Assembly: GCA_025800105.1 (NCBI GenBank)
Contig: JAOXSG010000310.1
Coordinates: 1 to 59,799 of the forward strand
Direction of reading: 5' to 3'
From: Cohaesibacter sp.
GTDB lineage: Bacteria; Pseudomonadota; Alphaproteobacteria; Rhizobiales; Cohaesibacteraceae
DNA: 59,799 nucleotides
Program-made: the position numbers and the translations under genes
The notes under the pieces: generated by a model
Database searches by the model: none
What the model was told of the DNA's origin: nothing
What the model saw: only the letters and a program-made list of their open reading frames with translations
Shown: piece after piece, positions 47,677-57,488 of the stretch
Position numbering within the stretch: the first letter of the stretch is position 1
Layout of the letters: every line of letters starts with the position of its first letter

Positions 47677-48565
47677 GCCTAAAGCTATGATTGCTCGTCT
47701 GGATGGGCCTGTGGGCATCATCGCCGGTGGGCAATCCTTGCCTTTGGAAATTGCGCAAAAACTGCGTCACCAAGACAGGGACTATGTTTTATTCGGTCTG
47801 GTTGGTGAGGCAGACAGGGCGATTGAAGCCCACCCCCATTATTGGCTGAAATGGGGCGAAATAGGCCGTATGTTCAAACTGTTCGAACAGCATGGCATTC
47901 GCCATCTTTTGTGCATCGGCTCTGTCACCAAACGCCCTGACTTCAAATCCATTCGTCTTGATCTGGGAGCCCTCAAAGCTCTTCCTGAAATTTTGCGCAT
48001 CATGTCCAGCGGCGGAGACGAAGGGGTGCTGGGTGGCGTTGCCTCTTTCATGGAAAAACGCGGCATCACATTGCTCAGTGTACCAGAGGTGACCCCCGAA
48101 CTGGTGATTGGGGATCAATTTTCTCTCAATCCATCACTGGCTGACAAATTGGCTAATGATATTGATCTTGCCGCAAAAGCTGCGCTTATGGTGGGGCAAT
48201 TGGATGCCGGACAAGGCGCTGTTGTGGCCGCCGGGCGCATTCTTGCCTTGGAAGGCCCGGAAGGAACTGATCAAATGTTGGCACGCATTTGTGAGATCCG
48301 CGCGCAAAAGCGCGCGCGCTGGGCCTTTGGCACGCAAGGGGTGCTATTGAAACGCGCGCGCCCCGGTCAAGATTTGCGCTTTGATATGCCAACCATTGGC
48401 CCAAAAACCCTGCAAGGCGTAAAGGCAGCAGGCTTGGCCGGGCTGGTTTGTGCCCAAGGTGAAGTGTTGTGTGCCGAGCATGAAAAAGTGCAAGAGATTG
48501 CAGAGCGCGAGGGGCTGTTTGTCATTGCCAAATCGCTGGCGCAATCTTTGGAAGGAAAAAGATGA
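47666..48565 (+). CDS. lpxI: UDP-2,3-diacylglucosamine pyrophosphatase LpxI
   Basis: LpxI hydrolyses UDP-2,3-diacylglucosamine to lipid X, the alphaproteobacterial alternative to LpxH. The 299-residue protein (DUF1009 family) has the N-terminal GIIAGGQSLPLEIA motif, GSVTKRPDF, SGGDEGVLGGVA and the C-terminal DMPTIGPKTL motif, all typical of the family. The start at 47666 has no good ribosome binding site of its own and overlaps the end of the short upstream ORF. The stop overlaps lpxB by 4 bp (ATGA). Confidence 0.94.
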   Translation: MSSEPKAMIARLDGPVGIIAGGQSLPLEIAQKLRHQDRDYVLFGLVGEADRAIEAHPHYWLKWGEIGRMFKLFEQHGIRHLLCIGSVTKRPDFKSIRLDLGALKALPEILRIMSSGGDEGVLGGVASFMEKRGITLLSVPEVTPELVIGDQFSLNPSLADKLANDIDLAAKAALMVGQLDAGQGAVVAAGRILALEGPEGTDQMLARICEIRAQKRARWAFGTQGVLLKRARPGQDLRFDMPTIGPKTLQGVKAAGLAGLVCAQGEVLCAEHEKVQEIAEREGLFVIAKSLAQSLEGKR

Positions 48566-49722
48566 GCGAGAACAAGCCCAAGCCGCTGATTTATATTGTG
48601 ATTGGCGAAGAATCCGGTGATCAGCTTGGCGCGCGCCTTGTTCAAGCGATTGATAAGGTTCTTGATGGCAAGGTCGAGTTTTGCGGATTGGCAGGAGAGC
48701 GGATGCAGGCTCTTGGCCTGTCCAGCCTCTTTCCCTTGCAGGATATTGCAGTGATGGGCATCGTCAACATCATTCGCCATTATCCTTTTTTGCGTCGCCG
48801 GGGCCTGGAAGTCGTTGCCGATGTTCTGGAGAGAAAGCCGGATCTTCTGGTGATCATTGATAGCCCGGAATTTACCCATGCTGTAGCAAAGCGGGTGCGC
48901 AAACAAAGACCTGACCTTCGCGTTGTCAATTATGTTTCCCCCTCTGTTTGGGCATGGCGTCCCGGGCGGGCCAAAAAGATGGCACGCTATGTGGATCATG
49001 TTCTGGCCTTGTTGCCGTTCGAGCCGCGGGCGCATAAGGAATTACAGGGGCCGGATTGTACATATGTCGGCCATCCGCTGATTGAACGTTTGGATATTTT
49101 ACGACCCGCTGACGGGGAAAAGGCATCAATTGATGAGCTGGTTTTGCTGGTTTTGCCGGGAAGTCGCCGCAGCGAGGTAAGCCGCTTGATGGCAGAATTT
49201 GGCGCTGTTGTGGCCAAAGCAAAAGAAAAGCATCCGACTTTGCGGGTGGTCTTGCCTGCGGTCTCTCACTTGAGGCCTTTGATTGAAGAAGCCTTGCAAA
49301 ACTGGTCGATACAGCCTGACATCGTTGAAGGGGAAGAGGCGAAATTTGCCGCTTTTCGTCAGGCCCATGCGGCTTTGGCAGCATCTGGAACCGTGACCTT
49401 GGAATTGGGGTTGGCCGGAGTTCCAATGGTTGTGGCCTATAAAGTCGACTGGCTTTCAACGCAATTGCGATTCTTGATCAAGGTGCCATCCATTGTTTTG
49501 ACAAATCTGATTTTGGGGCGCAATGCCATCCCCGAATTTATCAATGAAGACGCCAATGCCGATCAGCTGTGGCAGGCGTTAGAGCCTTTGCTGGAAGAGA
49601 GCGATAAACGCCAAAAACAAGTTGAGGCATTTCGCAATCTCGATGCGATGATGCATTTGCCCAAAGGCATGCCAAGCGAGAAAGCGGCGAGCATTTGTCT
49701 GCGCTACTTGCCTTCTGAATAA
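48562..49722 (+). CDS. lpxB: Lipid-A-disaccharide synthase
   Basis: LpxB joins lipid X and UDP-diacylglucosamine into the lipid A disaccharide. The 386-residue GT-B glycosyltransferase has the N-terminal GEESGDQLGARL motif, the DSPEF and SVWAWRPGRAKKM elements, and the nucleotide-site AASGTVTLELGLAGVPMVV segment. It is the last gene of the lpx unit and is convergent with gltA across a shared terminator. Confidence 0.96.
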   Translation: MSENKPKPLIYIVIGEESGDQLGARLVQAIDKVLDGKVEFCGLAGERMQALGLSSLFPLQDIAVMGIVNIIRHYPFLRRRGLEVVADVLERKPDLLVIIDSPEFTHAVAKRVRKQRPDLRVVNYVSPSVWAWRPGRAKKMARYVDHVLALLPFEPRAHKELQGPDCTYVGHPLIERLDILRPADGEKASIDELVLLVLPGSRRSEVSRLMAEFGAVVAKAKEKHPTLRVVLPAVSHLRPLIEEALQNWSIQPDIVEGEEAKFAAFRQAHAALAASGTVTLELGLAGVPMVVAYKVDWLSTQLRFLIKVPSIVLTNLILGRNAIPEFINEDANADQLWQALEPLLEESDKRQKQVEAFRNLDAMMHLPKGMPSEKAASICLRYLPSE

Positions 49723-49745
49723 CTGAATTGTTGATAGGCCAACAA

Positions 49746-49771
49746 AAAAGGCTCCCAGTTGGGAGCCTTTT
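49746..49771. terminator. Bidirectional terminator between lpxB and gltA
   Basis: AAAAGGCTCCC (49746-49756) is perfectly repeated in inverted form at 49761-49771, with loop AGTT. A and T runs flank both sides, so it serves both lpxB (+) and gltA (-). Confidence 0.92.
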
Positions 49772-49789
49772 CTATGAAGTGAGCATCGT

Positions 49790-51079
49790 TTAGCGCTTGG
49801 CGATATCGATATAATCGCGCTGGGTTGCGCCGGTATAAAGCTGACGCGGGCGACCAATGCGCTGGGATGGATCTTCCACCATCTCTTTCCACTGCGCAAT
49901 CCAGCCAACGGTACGGGCCAGAGCAAACAGCACGGTGAACATTTCAGCCGGGAAGCCAAGAGCACGCAAGGTGATACCAGAATAGAAATCGATATTTGGA
50001 TACAGCTTCTTCTCAACGAAATATTCGTCAGAGAGAGCAATTTTTTCCAATTCAATCGCAACATCCAGTGCAGGATCGTCCTTGATGCCCAGCTCGTTCA
50101 GCACTTCATGACAGGTGGTCTGCATGATGCGGGCGCGCGGATCGTAATTTTTGTAAACACGATGGCCAAAGCCCATTAGGCGGAAAGGATCATTCTTGTC
50201 TTTGGCTTTGGCAACATATTTATCGACACTGTCGAGATTGCCAATTTCATGCAACATATTGAGAGCCGCTTCATTGGCCCCCCCATGAGCAGGGCCCCAA
50301 AGGCAAGCAATACCAGCGGCAATACAGGCAAATGGGTTGGCACCAGAAGAGCCAGCCAGACGCACAGTAGAGGTAGAGGCATTTTGCTCGTGATCAGCAT
50401 GGAGAATGAAAATACGATCCATGGCACGGGCCAAAACCGGATTGACTTCATATTCTTCTGCAGGAACAGAGAAGCACATATTCAGGAAATTGGCGGAATA
50501 ATCCAGTGAGTTTTTCGGATAAACAAATGGCTGACCGATGGAATATTTATAAGCCATGGCAGCGATGGTTGGCATTTTTGCAATCATACGCAAAGACGCA
50601 ACCATGCGCTGGTGCGGATCGGCAATATCTGTGCTGTCATGATAGAAAGCGGCCAAAGCCCCAACGACACCGACCATAATGGCCATAGGATGAGCATCAC
50701 GGCGGAAGCCGGAGAAGAAGCGCGTCATTTGCTCATGCAGCATAGTGTGACGTGTGACGCGTGTGTCAAAGTCTGTCTTTTGGGCTGTTGATGGCAGCTC
50801 ACCATAAAGCAGCAAATAGCAGGTTTCCAGAAAATCCCCATGCTCTGCCAGTTGCTCAATGGGATAACCACGATAGAGCAGGGTGCCTTCATCACCATCA
50901 ATATAGGTGATTTTGGATTCGCAAGATGCAGTGGAGGTGAAACCGGGGTCGTAAGTGAAAGCGCCAGTATTTTTATAGAGTGGCGCGATGTCGATGACAT
51001 CAGGACCAATGGTTCCGTTTTTGACGGGGAAATCCCATTTCTTGTCTCCGAGTGTCAAGGTTGCATTCTGATCGCTCAT
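49790..51079 (-). CDS. gltA: Citrate synthase
   Basis: This enzyme condenses oxaloacetate and acetyl-CoA at the entry of the TCA cycle. The 429-residue protein is the long Gram-negative hexameric type. The catalytic His region is [16 protein letters not shown], and [14 protein letters not shown] and [10 protein letters not shown] carry further active-site residues. The start at 51079 ([15 protein letters not shown]) has GGGAG upstream on the minus strand; a longer in-frame start at 51235 adds a sequence with no family match. Confidence 0.97.
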   Translation of the reverse strand: MSDQNATLTLGDKKWDFPVKNGTIGPDVIDIAPLYKNTGAFTYDPGFTSTASCESKITYIDGDEGTLLYRGYPIEQLAEHGDFLETCYLLLYGELPSTAQKTDFDTRVTRHTMLHEQMTRFFSGFRRDAHPMAIMVGVVGALAAFYHDSTDIADPHQRMVASLRMIAKMPTIAAMAYKYSIGQPFVYPKNSLDYSANFLNMCFSVPAEEYEVNPVLARAMDRIFILHADHEQNASTSTVRLAGSSGANPFACIAAGIACLWGPAHGGANEAALNMLHEIGNLDSVDKYVAKAKDKNDPFRLMGFGHRVYKNYDPRARIMQTTCHEVLNELGIKDDPALDVAIELEKIALSDEYFVEKKLYPNIDFYSGITLRALGFPAEMFTVLFALARTVGWIAQWKEMVEDPSQRIGRPRQLYTGATQRDYIDIAKR

Positions 51080-51483
51080 TCGGCCAACTCCCATATCATG
51101 AAAACATACGACTGCGTGGCCGGATCTCGATTGGACCCTGTTTGAAAACCGGTATGATTCACCAGTTATGCCAGCGCAGAATTTTGGACTGCGCCTTGGG
51201 TATCTGATTTTTCGCTGCACTGCAACCTCTTCCATCTTTCAAGATTAAAAGAAGGCTATGTTTTTGAAGTGAAAATCGAATTTCGCCCCTACAAAAGTAT
51301 GACGGATTTTTATTCAAATCAGTCCTTCTATACCCAGTGAGAGAGTGCCGTTGGGGAAGTGATTCTCTGCTTATCGGCAGGATTGTTCGAAATATGCAGA
51401 TTTTATCGATCAGATGAGCTGATTATGAGAGGCCGTTTGATTTTCACGCACGACTGCGACTGCCTGTATATTGTGCAGATGCA
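51080..51483. other. Intergenic region upstream of gltA
   Basis: About 400 bp between the gltA start and the gltX terminator. It must contain the gltA promoter on the minus strand; one weak candidate begins TTGAAT near 51315, but I could not define a -10. No gene, repeat or clear structured RNA is seen. Confidence 0.45.
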
Positions 51484-51511
51484 AAAAGGCCCGGCATGAG
51501 CCGGGCCTTTT
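51484..51511 (-). terminator. Intrinsic terminator of gltX
   Basis: AAAAGGCCCGGC (51484-51495) and its exact complement (51500-51511) form a 12-bp stem with loop ATGA and a T tail on the minus strand, about 30 bp past the gltX stop codon. Confidence 0.92.
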
Positions 51512-51540
51512 AGGACATAAACTTATAAAAAATCCGTCTC

Positions 51541-52962
51541 TCATGCGCATTGGTCTTTGAGCCGGGCAATGCTTTCTGCCTTGCCCAAAACAATCAGCAC
51601 ATCAAAAATGCCGGGTGAGGTAGCACGACCAGTCAGAGCGGCGCGCAGAGGCTGCGCAACTTTGCCCAGTTTCAGCTCTTTGTCTTCAGCAAAGGCACGA
51701 ACCGCCGCATCGGTGCTTTCCATCGTCCACTCATCCAAGCCTTCAAAAACAGGAATGATGTCGGCCAAAAGAGTGCGGGCCTCGTCTGTCAGAAGCTTGG
51801 CGGCTTTTTCTTCCAGCGCAAGGGGTCGGGTATCAAAGACGAAAGCAAGACCAGCTTTTAAATCCAGAAGGGTTTTGGCGCGCTCCTTGACCCCTGGCAT
51901 GGCCAGCATGATCTGGTCTTTTTTGCCGTCATCAATCTGCGCCAACATGTCCGGGCCATCTTCCAGATGCGGCAGAAGATCGACTAGCGCTGAATAGAGC
52001 GCTTCATCATCTGTCGCGCGCATATGCTGACCATTGAGATTTTCCAGCTTTTTAAAATCAAAACGGGCGGCTGCCTTGCCAATGCCGGACAGATCAAACC
52101 ATTCGATCATTTGCTCGGTAGAGAAAAATTCATCATCCCCATGGCTCCAGCCAAGGCGAACCAGATAATTGCGCATGGCTTCTGGCAAATAGCCCATGTC
52201 ACGATAAGCTTCCACCCCAAGAGCGCCATGCCGTTTGGACAATTTTGCACCGTCAGGCCCGTGAATGAGGGGAATATGCGCCATGACAGGCACATCCCAG
52301 CCCATTGCCTGATAGACCAGTGTTTGGCGAGCTGCGTTGGTCAGATGATCATCCCCACGCACAATATGGGTGATGCCCATATCATGGTCATCGACAACAA
52401 CCGCCAGATTATAGGTTGGGTTGCCGTCTGAGCGCATGATGATCATATCGTCCAGATCCTTGTTCGGAATCACGACCTTGCCCTGCACCTGATCATGGAT
52501 TGTGGTCTCTCCATCCAGAGGGGCCTTGATGCGGATGGCGGGCTGGATGCCGTCCGGGGCCTCTGACGGATCGCGCTCGCGCCAGCGTCCATCATAGCGC
52601 GGGGGCAGTTTGTTGGCGCGGGCGGTTTCGCGCATCTCGGTCAGCTCTTCTGGCGTACAATAGCAGCGATAAGCCTTGCCTTGCTTCAGCAATTGTTCAA
52701 CCACTTCGCGGTGGCGTTCAACGCGGGAATATTGAGAAACCGCCTCGCCATCATAATCCAGCCCCATCCATGTCATGCCAGCCAAGATTGCATCAATGGC
52801 GGCATCGGTTGAGCGTTCGCGGTCTGTATCTTCAATCCGCAAAACCATCTTGCCGCCATTGGCTTTGGCATAAAGCCAGTTAAACAAAGCGGTCCGGGCT
52901 CCACCAATATGCAGAAAGCCAGTTGGGGAGGGGGCAAAGCGTGTAACAACCTGTGCGCACAT
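51541..52962 (-). CDS. gltX: Glutamyl-tRNA synthetase
   Basis: This class I synthetase charges tRNA-Glu, and in alphaproteobacteria usually also tRNA-Gln before amidation. The 473-residue protein has the HIGH-type motif [19 protein letters not shown] at the N-terminus and the KMSKS-type motif KLSKRHG. Length is normal. Many Rhizobiales have two GltX paralogues; which one this is cannot be told here. It is divergent from comEC. Confidence 0.95.
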   Translation of the reverse strand: MCAQVVTRFAPSPTGFLHIGGARTALFNWLYAKANGGKMVLRIEDTDRERSTDAAIDAILAGMTWMGLDYDGEAVSQYSRVERHREVVEQLLKQGKAYRCYCTPEELTEMRETARANKLPPRYDGRWRERDPSEAPDGIQPAIRIKAPLDGETTIHDQVQGKVVIPNKDLDDMIIMRSDGNPTYNLAVVVDDHDMGITHIVRGDDHLTNAARQTLVYQAMGWDVPVMAHIPLIHGPDGAKLSKRHGALGVEAYRDMGYLPEAMRNYLVRLGWSHGDDEFFSTEQMIEWFDLSGIGKAAARFDFKKLENLNGQHMRATDDEALYSALVDLLPHLEDGPDMLAQIDDGKKDQIMLAMPGVKERAKTLLDLKAGLAFVFDTRPLALEEKAAKLLTDEARTLLADIIPVFEGLDEWTMESTDAAVRAFAEDKELKLGKVAQPLRAALTGRATSPGIFDVLIVLGKAESIARLKDQCA

Positions 52963-53099
52963 AATGCTATCAGAAACCTGTCTTTATGGGATAGGGTAGG
53001 CAGTGGCGATATTTCTCTGGCAGATGCGTGTCTGTCAGGCACCATTGCTGTGATTTGATAAAGCATCTAGCACAGCTTCATAGGCAGGTGAAAGGCCTC

Positions 53100-55712
53100 A
53101 TGCCCGATCAAGCAGCGGAAAAAGGTGAAAAAGCGACAGAAAATTTTTCTGCTCTGTCAGGGAGGGACAAAGAAGCGCTTTATGCTGGCCATGCGCATGA
53201 CTTTAAACCCGGCCTCTTGCGGCGCTGTCAGTTCTGGTTAGAGCGGCAATGGCATCATGGCCAGGATCAATGGCGCCATGATTGTGAATTTAACAGCGCT
53301 CTCTTGCTCTGGTCTGCCTTTTTATTGGCTTTGGGGGCGGCGGCTTACAGCATAATTCCTGATGAGCCGGTTTGGTGGCTGTTGCTCTCTGTCACATTTT
53401 TGCTTGGCGCAGCAAGTTTTCGAAAAGCGCAAAGAGGCGGACATTTTTCGTCTCTGCTTTTTCTCTTTTGTTTCTTTTGTGGCGTAAATATTGCCAGTTT
53501 GCATGGTCAATTTGCGGGAACACCGCTTCTAAAGAGTGAACGCTCTGCCAAGGTGGTCGGCTATTTGGAGGCGATTGAATATCGTCCCAAAGATCAAAGA
53601 TGGACCATTGCTGTGGAGACAATTGAGGGTCTGAGCCAGCAAGCAACACCTAAAAAGCTGTTGCTTATTCGCCGAGCCAAAGGCGCGCGCTTTGACATTG
53701 GGGATCGGATTGAAGCATGGGCGCGACTTATTCCTATGCAAAGGCAGGCCTTTCCCGGTGCGTTTGACTATGCGCGTTATCTGTGGGCACGGCAAATAGG
53801 CGGTCAGGGTTATTTGGGCAAAAATATCCAAACATTGCCTAAGCGAGAGCAAGAGGGGCTGTCTTCGCTTTGGCGGCAGGGCTGGGCAAAGATTGAGACG
53901 ATCCGACTGGAAAGCGCCTCTTATCTTCTCGATCATATGGACAGGGAAGCCGGAGCACTTGCCGCGGCCTTGATGGTTGGCAAACGCGACCATTTAAGCA
54001 ATGCCACAAAGGATGCTTTGCGGTTGTCCGGCCTTGCGCATATCCTCGCCATTTCCGGGCTTCATATGGCGTTGGTAACGCTGACTATTTTTGGCGGTGT
54101 CAGATTCGTGGCCAGTTTTTTTGAACGTCTGGCTTTGCATTTTGATATTAAAAAAATAGCGGCAGCTGCGGCTCTTTTGGTTGCGACTTGCTATTTGTTT
54201 GTTTCCGGGTTTGGGGTGGCGACCATCAGAGCCTTTGTGATGATGGCAATCTTTTTGGGCGCTATTTTGGCAGGGCGTCCGGCTTTAAGCCTGCATAATG
54301 TTGCCTTGGCTCTGATCTTATTGGTCATCATTCAGCCATTCTCAGTTGTTGAACCGGGGTTGCAAATGTCTTTTGCAGCGACAATCATTTTGATTGCTGG
54401 CTATCGATCTTTAGACAAAAGTGCCGCGTGGCATGATTTTATGGGAAAGACATATGAAACAGGGCATGAGCGATCACCGACAGGGTGGGGCGGGAGCAAA
54501 GTCTTTAAAAGTGCCAGAGTGATGGCAGCATCCGTGTTTCGCTGGTTTTTGGGGATTGGGCTGACAGCTCTCTTGGCCGGATTGGCGACATTGCCTTTTT
54601 CCATTGCTTTTTTCAACCAAATGGCCCCCATGGGATTGCTCGTCAATATGGTGGCGATGCCTGTTCTTAGCCTTGTGGTTATGCCATTCGCCCTTGCGGC
54701 AATTCTGCTTATCCCCTTTGGCTTGCAGCAATGGCCATTCCTTGTCATGGAATGGGGGCTTAATCAGATCATTCAGATAGCCAATTGGGGCGTTGAACTC
54801 TCGCCTCAAGATGCCCTATTGGCATCTGCACCTGTGGGCTTTGCCTTTGTGTGCGCGCTTGGATTGGCTTTCCTTGCATTTCATCCCAATAGATTGGCCT
54901 TCTGTGCGTTGTCTGTGCTTGCTATTGGCTATGGCCTCTTTTCCTTTTTCCAAACCCCGGCCACTATCTGGATTGCTGAAAATGGACGCGCTTTTGCAGT
55001 AAGAGACCAAGACGGGCGTTGGGTCTTTGCAGGTATAAAAGAAAACCGTTTTCTTGCCCAAAGCTTATTAAAACGAGAAGCAGATCAACGCGCTTTGCCT
55101 AATATGGCGATTAATGCCACTTTAAAACCGTCCTCGCGTCACGACACCTATCAAAAAGAAGCCATTCACTGCGATCAAGATGCCTGTTCCGCTACGCTTT
55201 TCTCAAAGAGCCAGAAGGGCAATGATGTTAATGCGAAGCGCCATGGCTTTTCTATTATATTGGTCAAAAAAGTCAGCGCCTTTGCCAAGGCTTGTGCCCG
55301 TGCTGATATTTTGGTCTCCTCACTTGTCAAGCCGTCCTCTTGTCTTGGGCCCCGCTTTGTTGCGGACCGTCTTTTTCTAAAACAACAAGGCAGCCATTTT
55401 ATCTGGTTAGAAGCTGATCCAGTTGAGAAGAGCAAGACAAGATCATTATCTCTGTCCGTCACCAATGCCAGCTCTCACAAGGCAATAGAGTTGGTGCCGG
55501 ATATAGCATCATGTCCATCGGATAAAGAGCTTGAGACCGATTGCCGCTTGGGGCTGGCTCTCTATTCTTCTGCTCTGGATCCTGTTACGGGCTGGCTTGA
55601 TTGGCAGGATCACAATGATCGCAATATAAGACATCCAAAAGAGATCAAGGCGATTGGAATTTCGAAGATCAAAAGCGCACACCCGCATTCGGACAGAATG
55701 TGGCAACACTAG
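53100..55712 (+). CDS. comEC: ComEC/Rec2-family DNA-uptake membrane protein
   Basis: ComEC forms the inner-membrane channel for DNA uptake in competent bacteria. The 870-residue protein has an N-terminal DUF4131-like region with membrane helices and an OB-like domain (about residues 60-240), then the competence domain with the LSGLAHILAISGLHMALVTL motif and many helices (about 290-590). The C-terminal part (about 600-870) has no metallo-beta-lactamase HxHxDH motif, so it is not the full Bacillus-type architecture. ATG 53100 with AAAGG upstream was chosen over GTG 53028. No other competence genes are in the window, so a role in natural transformation is only inferred. Confidence 0.9.
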   Translation: MPDQAAEKGEKATENFSALSGRDKEALYAGHAHDFKPGLLRRCQFWLERQWHHGQDQWRHDCEFNSALLLWSAFLLALGAAAYSIIPDEPVWWLLLSVTFLLGAASFRKAQRGGHFSSLLFLFCFFCGVNIASLHGQFAGTPLLKSERSAKVVGYLEAIEYRPKDQRWTIAVETIEGLSQQATPKKLLLIRRAKGARFDIGDRIEAWARLIPMQRQAFPGAFDYARYLWARQIGGQGYLGKNIQTLPKREQEGLSSLWRQGWAKIETIRLESASYLLDHMDREAGALAAALMVGKRDHLSNATKDALRLSGLAHILAISGLHMALVTLTIFGGVRFVASFFERLALHFDIKKIAAAAALLVATCYLFVSGFGVATIRAFVMMAIFLGAILAGRPALSLHNVALALILLVIIQPFSVVEPGLQMSFAATIILIAGYRSLDKSAAWHDFMGKTYETGHERSPTGWGGSKVFKSARVMAASVFRWFLGIGLTALLAGLATLPFSIAFFNQMAPMGLLVNMVAMPVLSLVVMPFALAAILLIPFGLQQWPFLVMEWGLNQIIQIANWGVELSPQDALLASAPVGFAFVCALGLAFLAFHPNRLAFCALSVLAIGYGLFSFFQTPATIWIAENGRAFAVRDQDGRWVFAGIKENRFLAQSLLKREADQRALPNMAINATLKPSSRHDTYQKEAIHCDQDACSATLFSKSQKGNDVNAKRHGFSIILVKKVSAFAKACARADILVSSLVKPSSCLGPRFVADRLFLKQQGSHFIWLEADPVEKSKTRSLSLSVTNASSHKAIELVPDIASCPSDKELETDCRLGLALYSSALDPVTGWLDWQDHNDRNIRHPKEIKAIGISKIKSAHPHSDRMWQH

Positions 55713-55768
55713 CCAAAGTCATGAGCGGGCCACAGATATGCTGTCAGATCTCTCTTTTTCAATTGATC

Positions 55769-55798
55769 TTATAAGAGAAGACCGATCTTCTCTTATAA
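55769..55798. terminator. Hairpin between convergent comEC and lexA
   Basis: TTATAAGAGAAGA (55769-55781) and its exact complement (55786-55798) form a 13-bp stem with loop CCGA. It lacks a clean T run on either strand but sits where both genes end. Confidence 0.55.
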
Positions 55799-55807
55799 AG
55801 CGACGCG

Positions 55808-56527
55808 CTAATACTGGCGCATCAAACCCACCAGTCTACCCTGAACCCGCACCCGGTCTGGGCCAAAAATGCGTGTTTCATAAGCCGGATTGGCTGCTTC
55901 CAGAGCGATTGAAGCGCCTTTCTTGCGCAATCGTTTCAGCGTTGCCTCTTCATCATCAACCAAAGCCACAACAATATCGCCCGAGGAGGCATCATCGGAT
56001 TTTTTGATGACAACGGTATCCCCATCCAGAATACCCGCCTCAATCATCGAATCGCCCCGCACTTCCAAGGCGAAATGTTCCCCACCGCGCAACATTTCAA
56101 CGGGGACGGATATTGTATGTGACTGATTTTGGATTGCGGAGATCGGAACTCCTGCTGCAATGCGCCCCATCACAGGAACAGCAATGCCAGAGGTCTCTTC
56201 AGATTCATGAGAAGAAGGCGAGGGGGAAGGAATGTCGCGTTTTTTGCCAAGACCACCCTCAACCACACTGGGTGAAAAGCCTTTGCCAGAGCTGGCAAGA
56301 CTGGGGGAGTTGGCTTCCGGTAGTTTCAAAATTTCCAGAGCACGGGCACGATTTGGCAATCGTCTGATGAAACCACGCTCTTCCAAGGCTGTAATCAAAC
56401 GATGAATGCCCGACTTGGAACGCAAATCCAGAGCATCCTTCATTTCATCAAAAGAAGGAGGGACACCGGTTTCCTTGATCCGTTCATGAATGAACATGAG
56501 CAATTCATGTTGTTTTCTCGTCAACAT
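55808..56527 (-). CDS. lexA: LexA repressor (SOS response)
   Basis: LexA represses DNA-damage genes and cleaves itself when RecA is activated. The 239-residue protein has an N-terminal winged-helix domain (about 1-68), a long Ser/Pro-rich linker (about 70-113) and the S24 peptidase domain. The cleavage site Ala125-Gly126 is in GRIAAGVPI, the catalytic Ser160 is in GDSMIEAG and Lys198 is in ATLKRL. The linker is longer than in E. coli LexA (202 residues), as in other alphaproteobacteria. A LexA box lies within its promoter. Confidence 0.96.
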   Translation of the reverse strand: MLTRKQHELLMFIHERIKETGVPPSFDEMKDALDLRSKSGIHRLITALEERGFIRRLPNRARALEILKLPEANSPSLASSGKGFSPSVVEGGLGKKRDIPSPSPSSHESEETSGIAVPVMGRIAAGVPISAIQNQSHTISVPVEMLRGGEHFALEVRGDSMIEAGILDGDTVVIKKSDDASSGDIVVALVDDEEATLKRLRKKGASIALEAANPAYETRIFGPDRVRVQGRLVGLMRQY

Positions 56528-56680
56528 TTCCCTCTCCTTGATCTTTAATCCCTAAACTATCAAGCCAATGCCAAAACACCTTCAGAGATGATAGAAATTA
56601 TATACATCCCCGTTCCCTACAGCTTTCCATCGCTTTAAAAGAGAAAACAAAGAGACTCAGCTGGCACAAATCACGAACAA

Positions 56681-56715
56681 ACTATATCTGTTCTCTCTGT
56701 GTTCTGCAAGTGTTT
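56681..56715 (-). promoter_or_regulatory. lexA promoter with LexA box and additional half-site
   Basis: On the minus strand TTGCAG (56704-56709) and TATAGT (56681-56686) are 17 bp apart. Between them, on the plus strand, is GTTCTCTCTGTGTTC (56690-56704), an exact GTTC-N7-GTTC alphaproteobacterial LexA box. A third element, GTTT at 56712-56715, continues the 11-bp period. LexA bound here would block its own promoter, the classic autoregulation. Transcription would begin near 56674, giving a leader of about 147 nt. Confidence 0.82.
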
Positions 56716-56794
56716 CGTTGGTTCTGTGGTGAAGCGTGAAAAATTATTCAGCAATCAAAATCAAATGATCATTGAAATATAAGGATTTTATTTT

Positions 56795-56844
56795 ATGGAC
56801 TATTTTGCCAATTTTAAGCATTCATAGGATCTTGGATCCTTTTT
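56795..56844 (+). other. Ten-codon ORF followed by terminator-like hairpin, divergent from lexA
   Basis: AAGGA (56781-56785) precedes ATG 56795 and a ten-codon frame (MDYFANFKHS) ending at 56827. Immediately after comes AGGATC-TTG-GATCCT with a T run (56826-56844), which looks like a small intrinsic terminator. This could be a short transcript divergent from lexA under the shared LexA sites. The promoter candidate (TTGGTT near 56718) is weak. The remaining sequence to the tRNA-Lys gene (56845-57044) shows nothing I recognise. Confidence 0.25.
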
Positions 56845-57044
56845 ATACGTGTTTAATCGTTCCTGAGCGCTAGGCAATAGAGAGGGTTTGATCAAGATGA
56901 ATGCGACTGAGCACGAGAATATCGATCTGTGATTCTCTTGTCTTGACAATATCCAAGAGGGCTGAATTTGCACAACTTATAAAGATGCAGACGCAGCGAA
57001 AACGACTGCTTACACAAGTCTATCAATATATTTTATGAGAGAAA

Positions 57045-57120
57045 TGGTGTGCCCGGAAGGATTCGAACCTTCGACCGTCCGATTAAAAGTCGGATGCTCT
57101 ACCAGCTGAGCTACGGGCAC
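57045..57120 (-). tRNA. tRNA-Lys (anticodon TTT)
   Basis: On the minus strand the sequence folds with acceptor GTGCCCG/CGGGCAC, D arm GCTC/GAGC, anticodon stem TCCGA/TCGGA with loop CTTTTAA (anticodon TTT), T loop TTCGAAT, discriminator A and an encoded CCA (57045-57047). Confidence 0.97.
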
Positions 57121-57143
57121 ATGCCAAAAGACTGGTGAGCGCC

Positions 57144-57171
57144 CTTTTAAATGATTTTTCGATCCAGTCAA
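57144..57171 (-). promoter_or_regulatory. Probable tRNA-Lys promoter
   Basis: On the minus strand TTGACT (57166-57171) and TAAAAG (57144-57149) are separated by 16 bp, ending about 24 bp before the tRNA. The same TAAAAG -10 is seen at the tRNA-Val promoter of this window. Confidence 0.5.
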
Positions 57172-57488
57172 CCGATGAGTAAAATTTTTCGCATCTTTTT
57201 CTTGAAAAGTCCCCATAACAAACAAAAGACAAAGCCATGACGCATTTGGCCTTTGGCATGGAGGGCAAAATTACCGTCTTTGCCGGATTTGAACTTGATC
57301 AAGGAAAAAGACGGCTTACCGCTCTATGGAATAGATGGATTATCCCCTTGCGCCACTATTTCACAGGCAAGTGAATGGCGTGTGCATCGCTCTCGTTATA
57401 TATGTGTGCCCGTAATGTGCTTTGGTCCCTCTAATAGTGACCTTGTAACCAGTGGCAAGAGAAAGAGAAGAGGAGTGCAATAGCATTC
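57172..57488. other. Intergenic region before ccdA
   Basis: About 315 bp without a supportable gene. A 76-codon frame (57253-57483) has no family features and no good start site. The ccdA promoter should be here. AGAGGAG at 57469-57475 is the only Shine-Dalgarno-like sequence and lies 13 bp from the ccdA start. Confidence 0.4.

Noticed and set aside
57294-57303. CTTGATCAAG palindrome upstream of ccdA as an FNR site
   Set aside because: An FNR/FnrN site needs four bases between TTGAT and ATCAA; here the halves overlap, and a 10-bp palindrome is expected by chance.
57253-57483. 76-codon frame upstream of ccdA
   Set aside because: It has no family features or ribosome binding site, and the composition looks like translated intergenic DNA.
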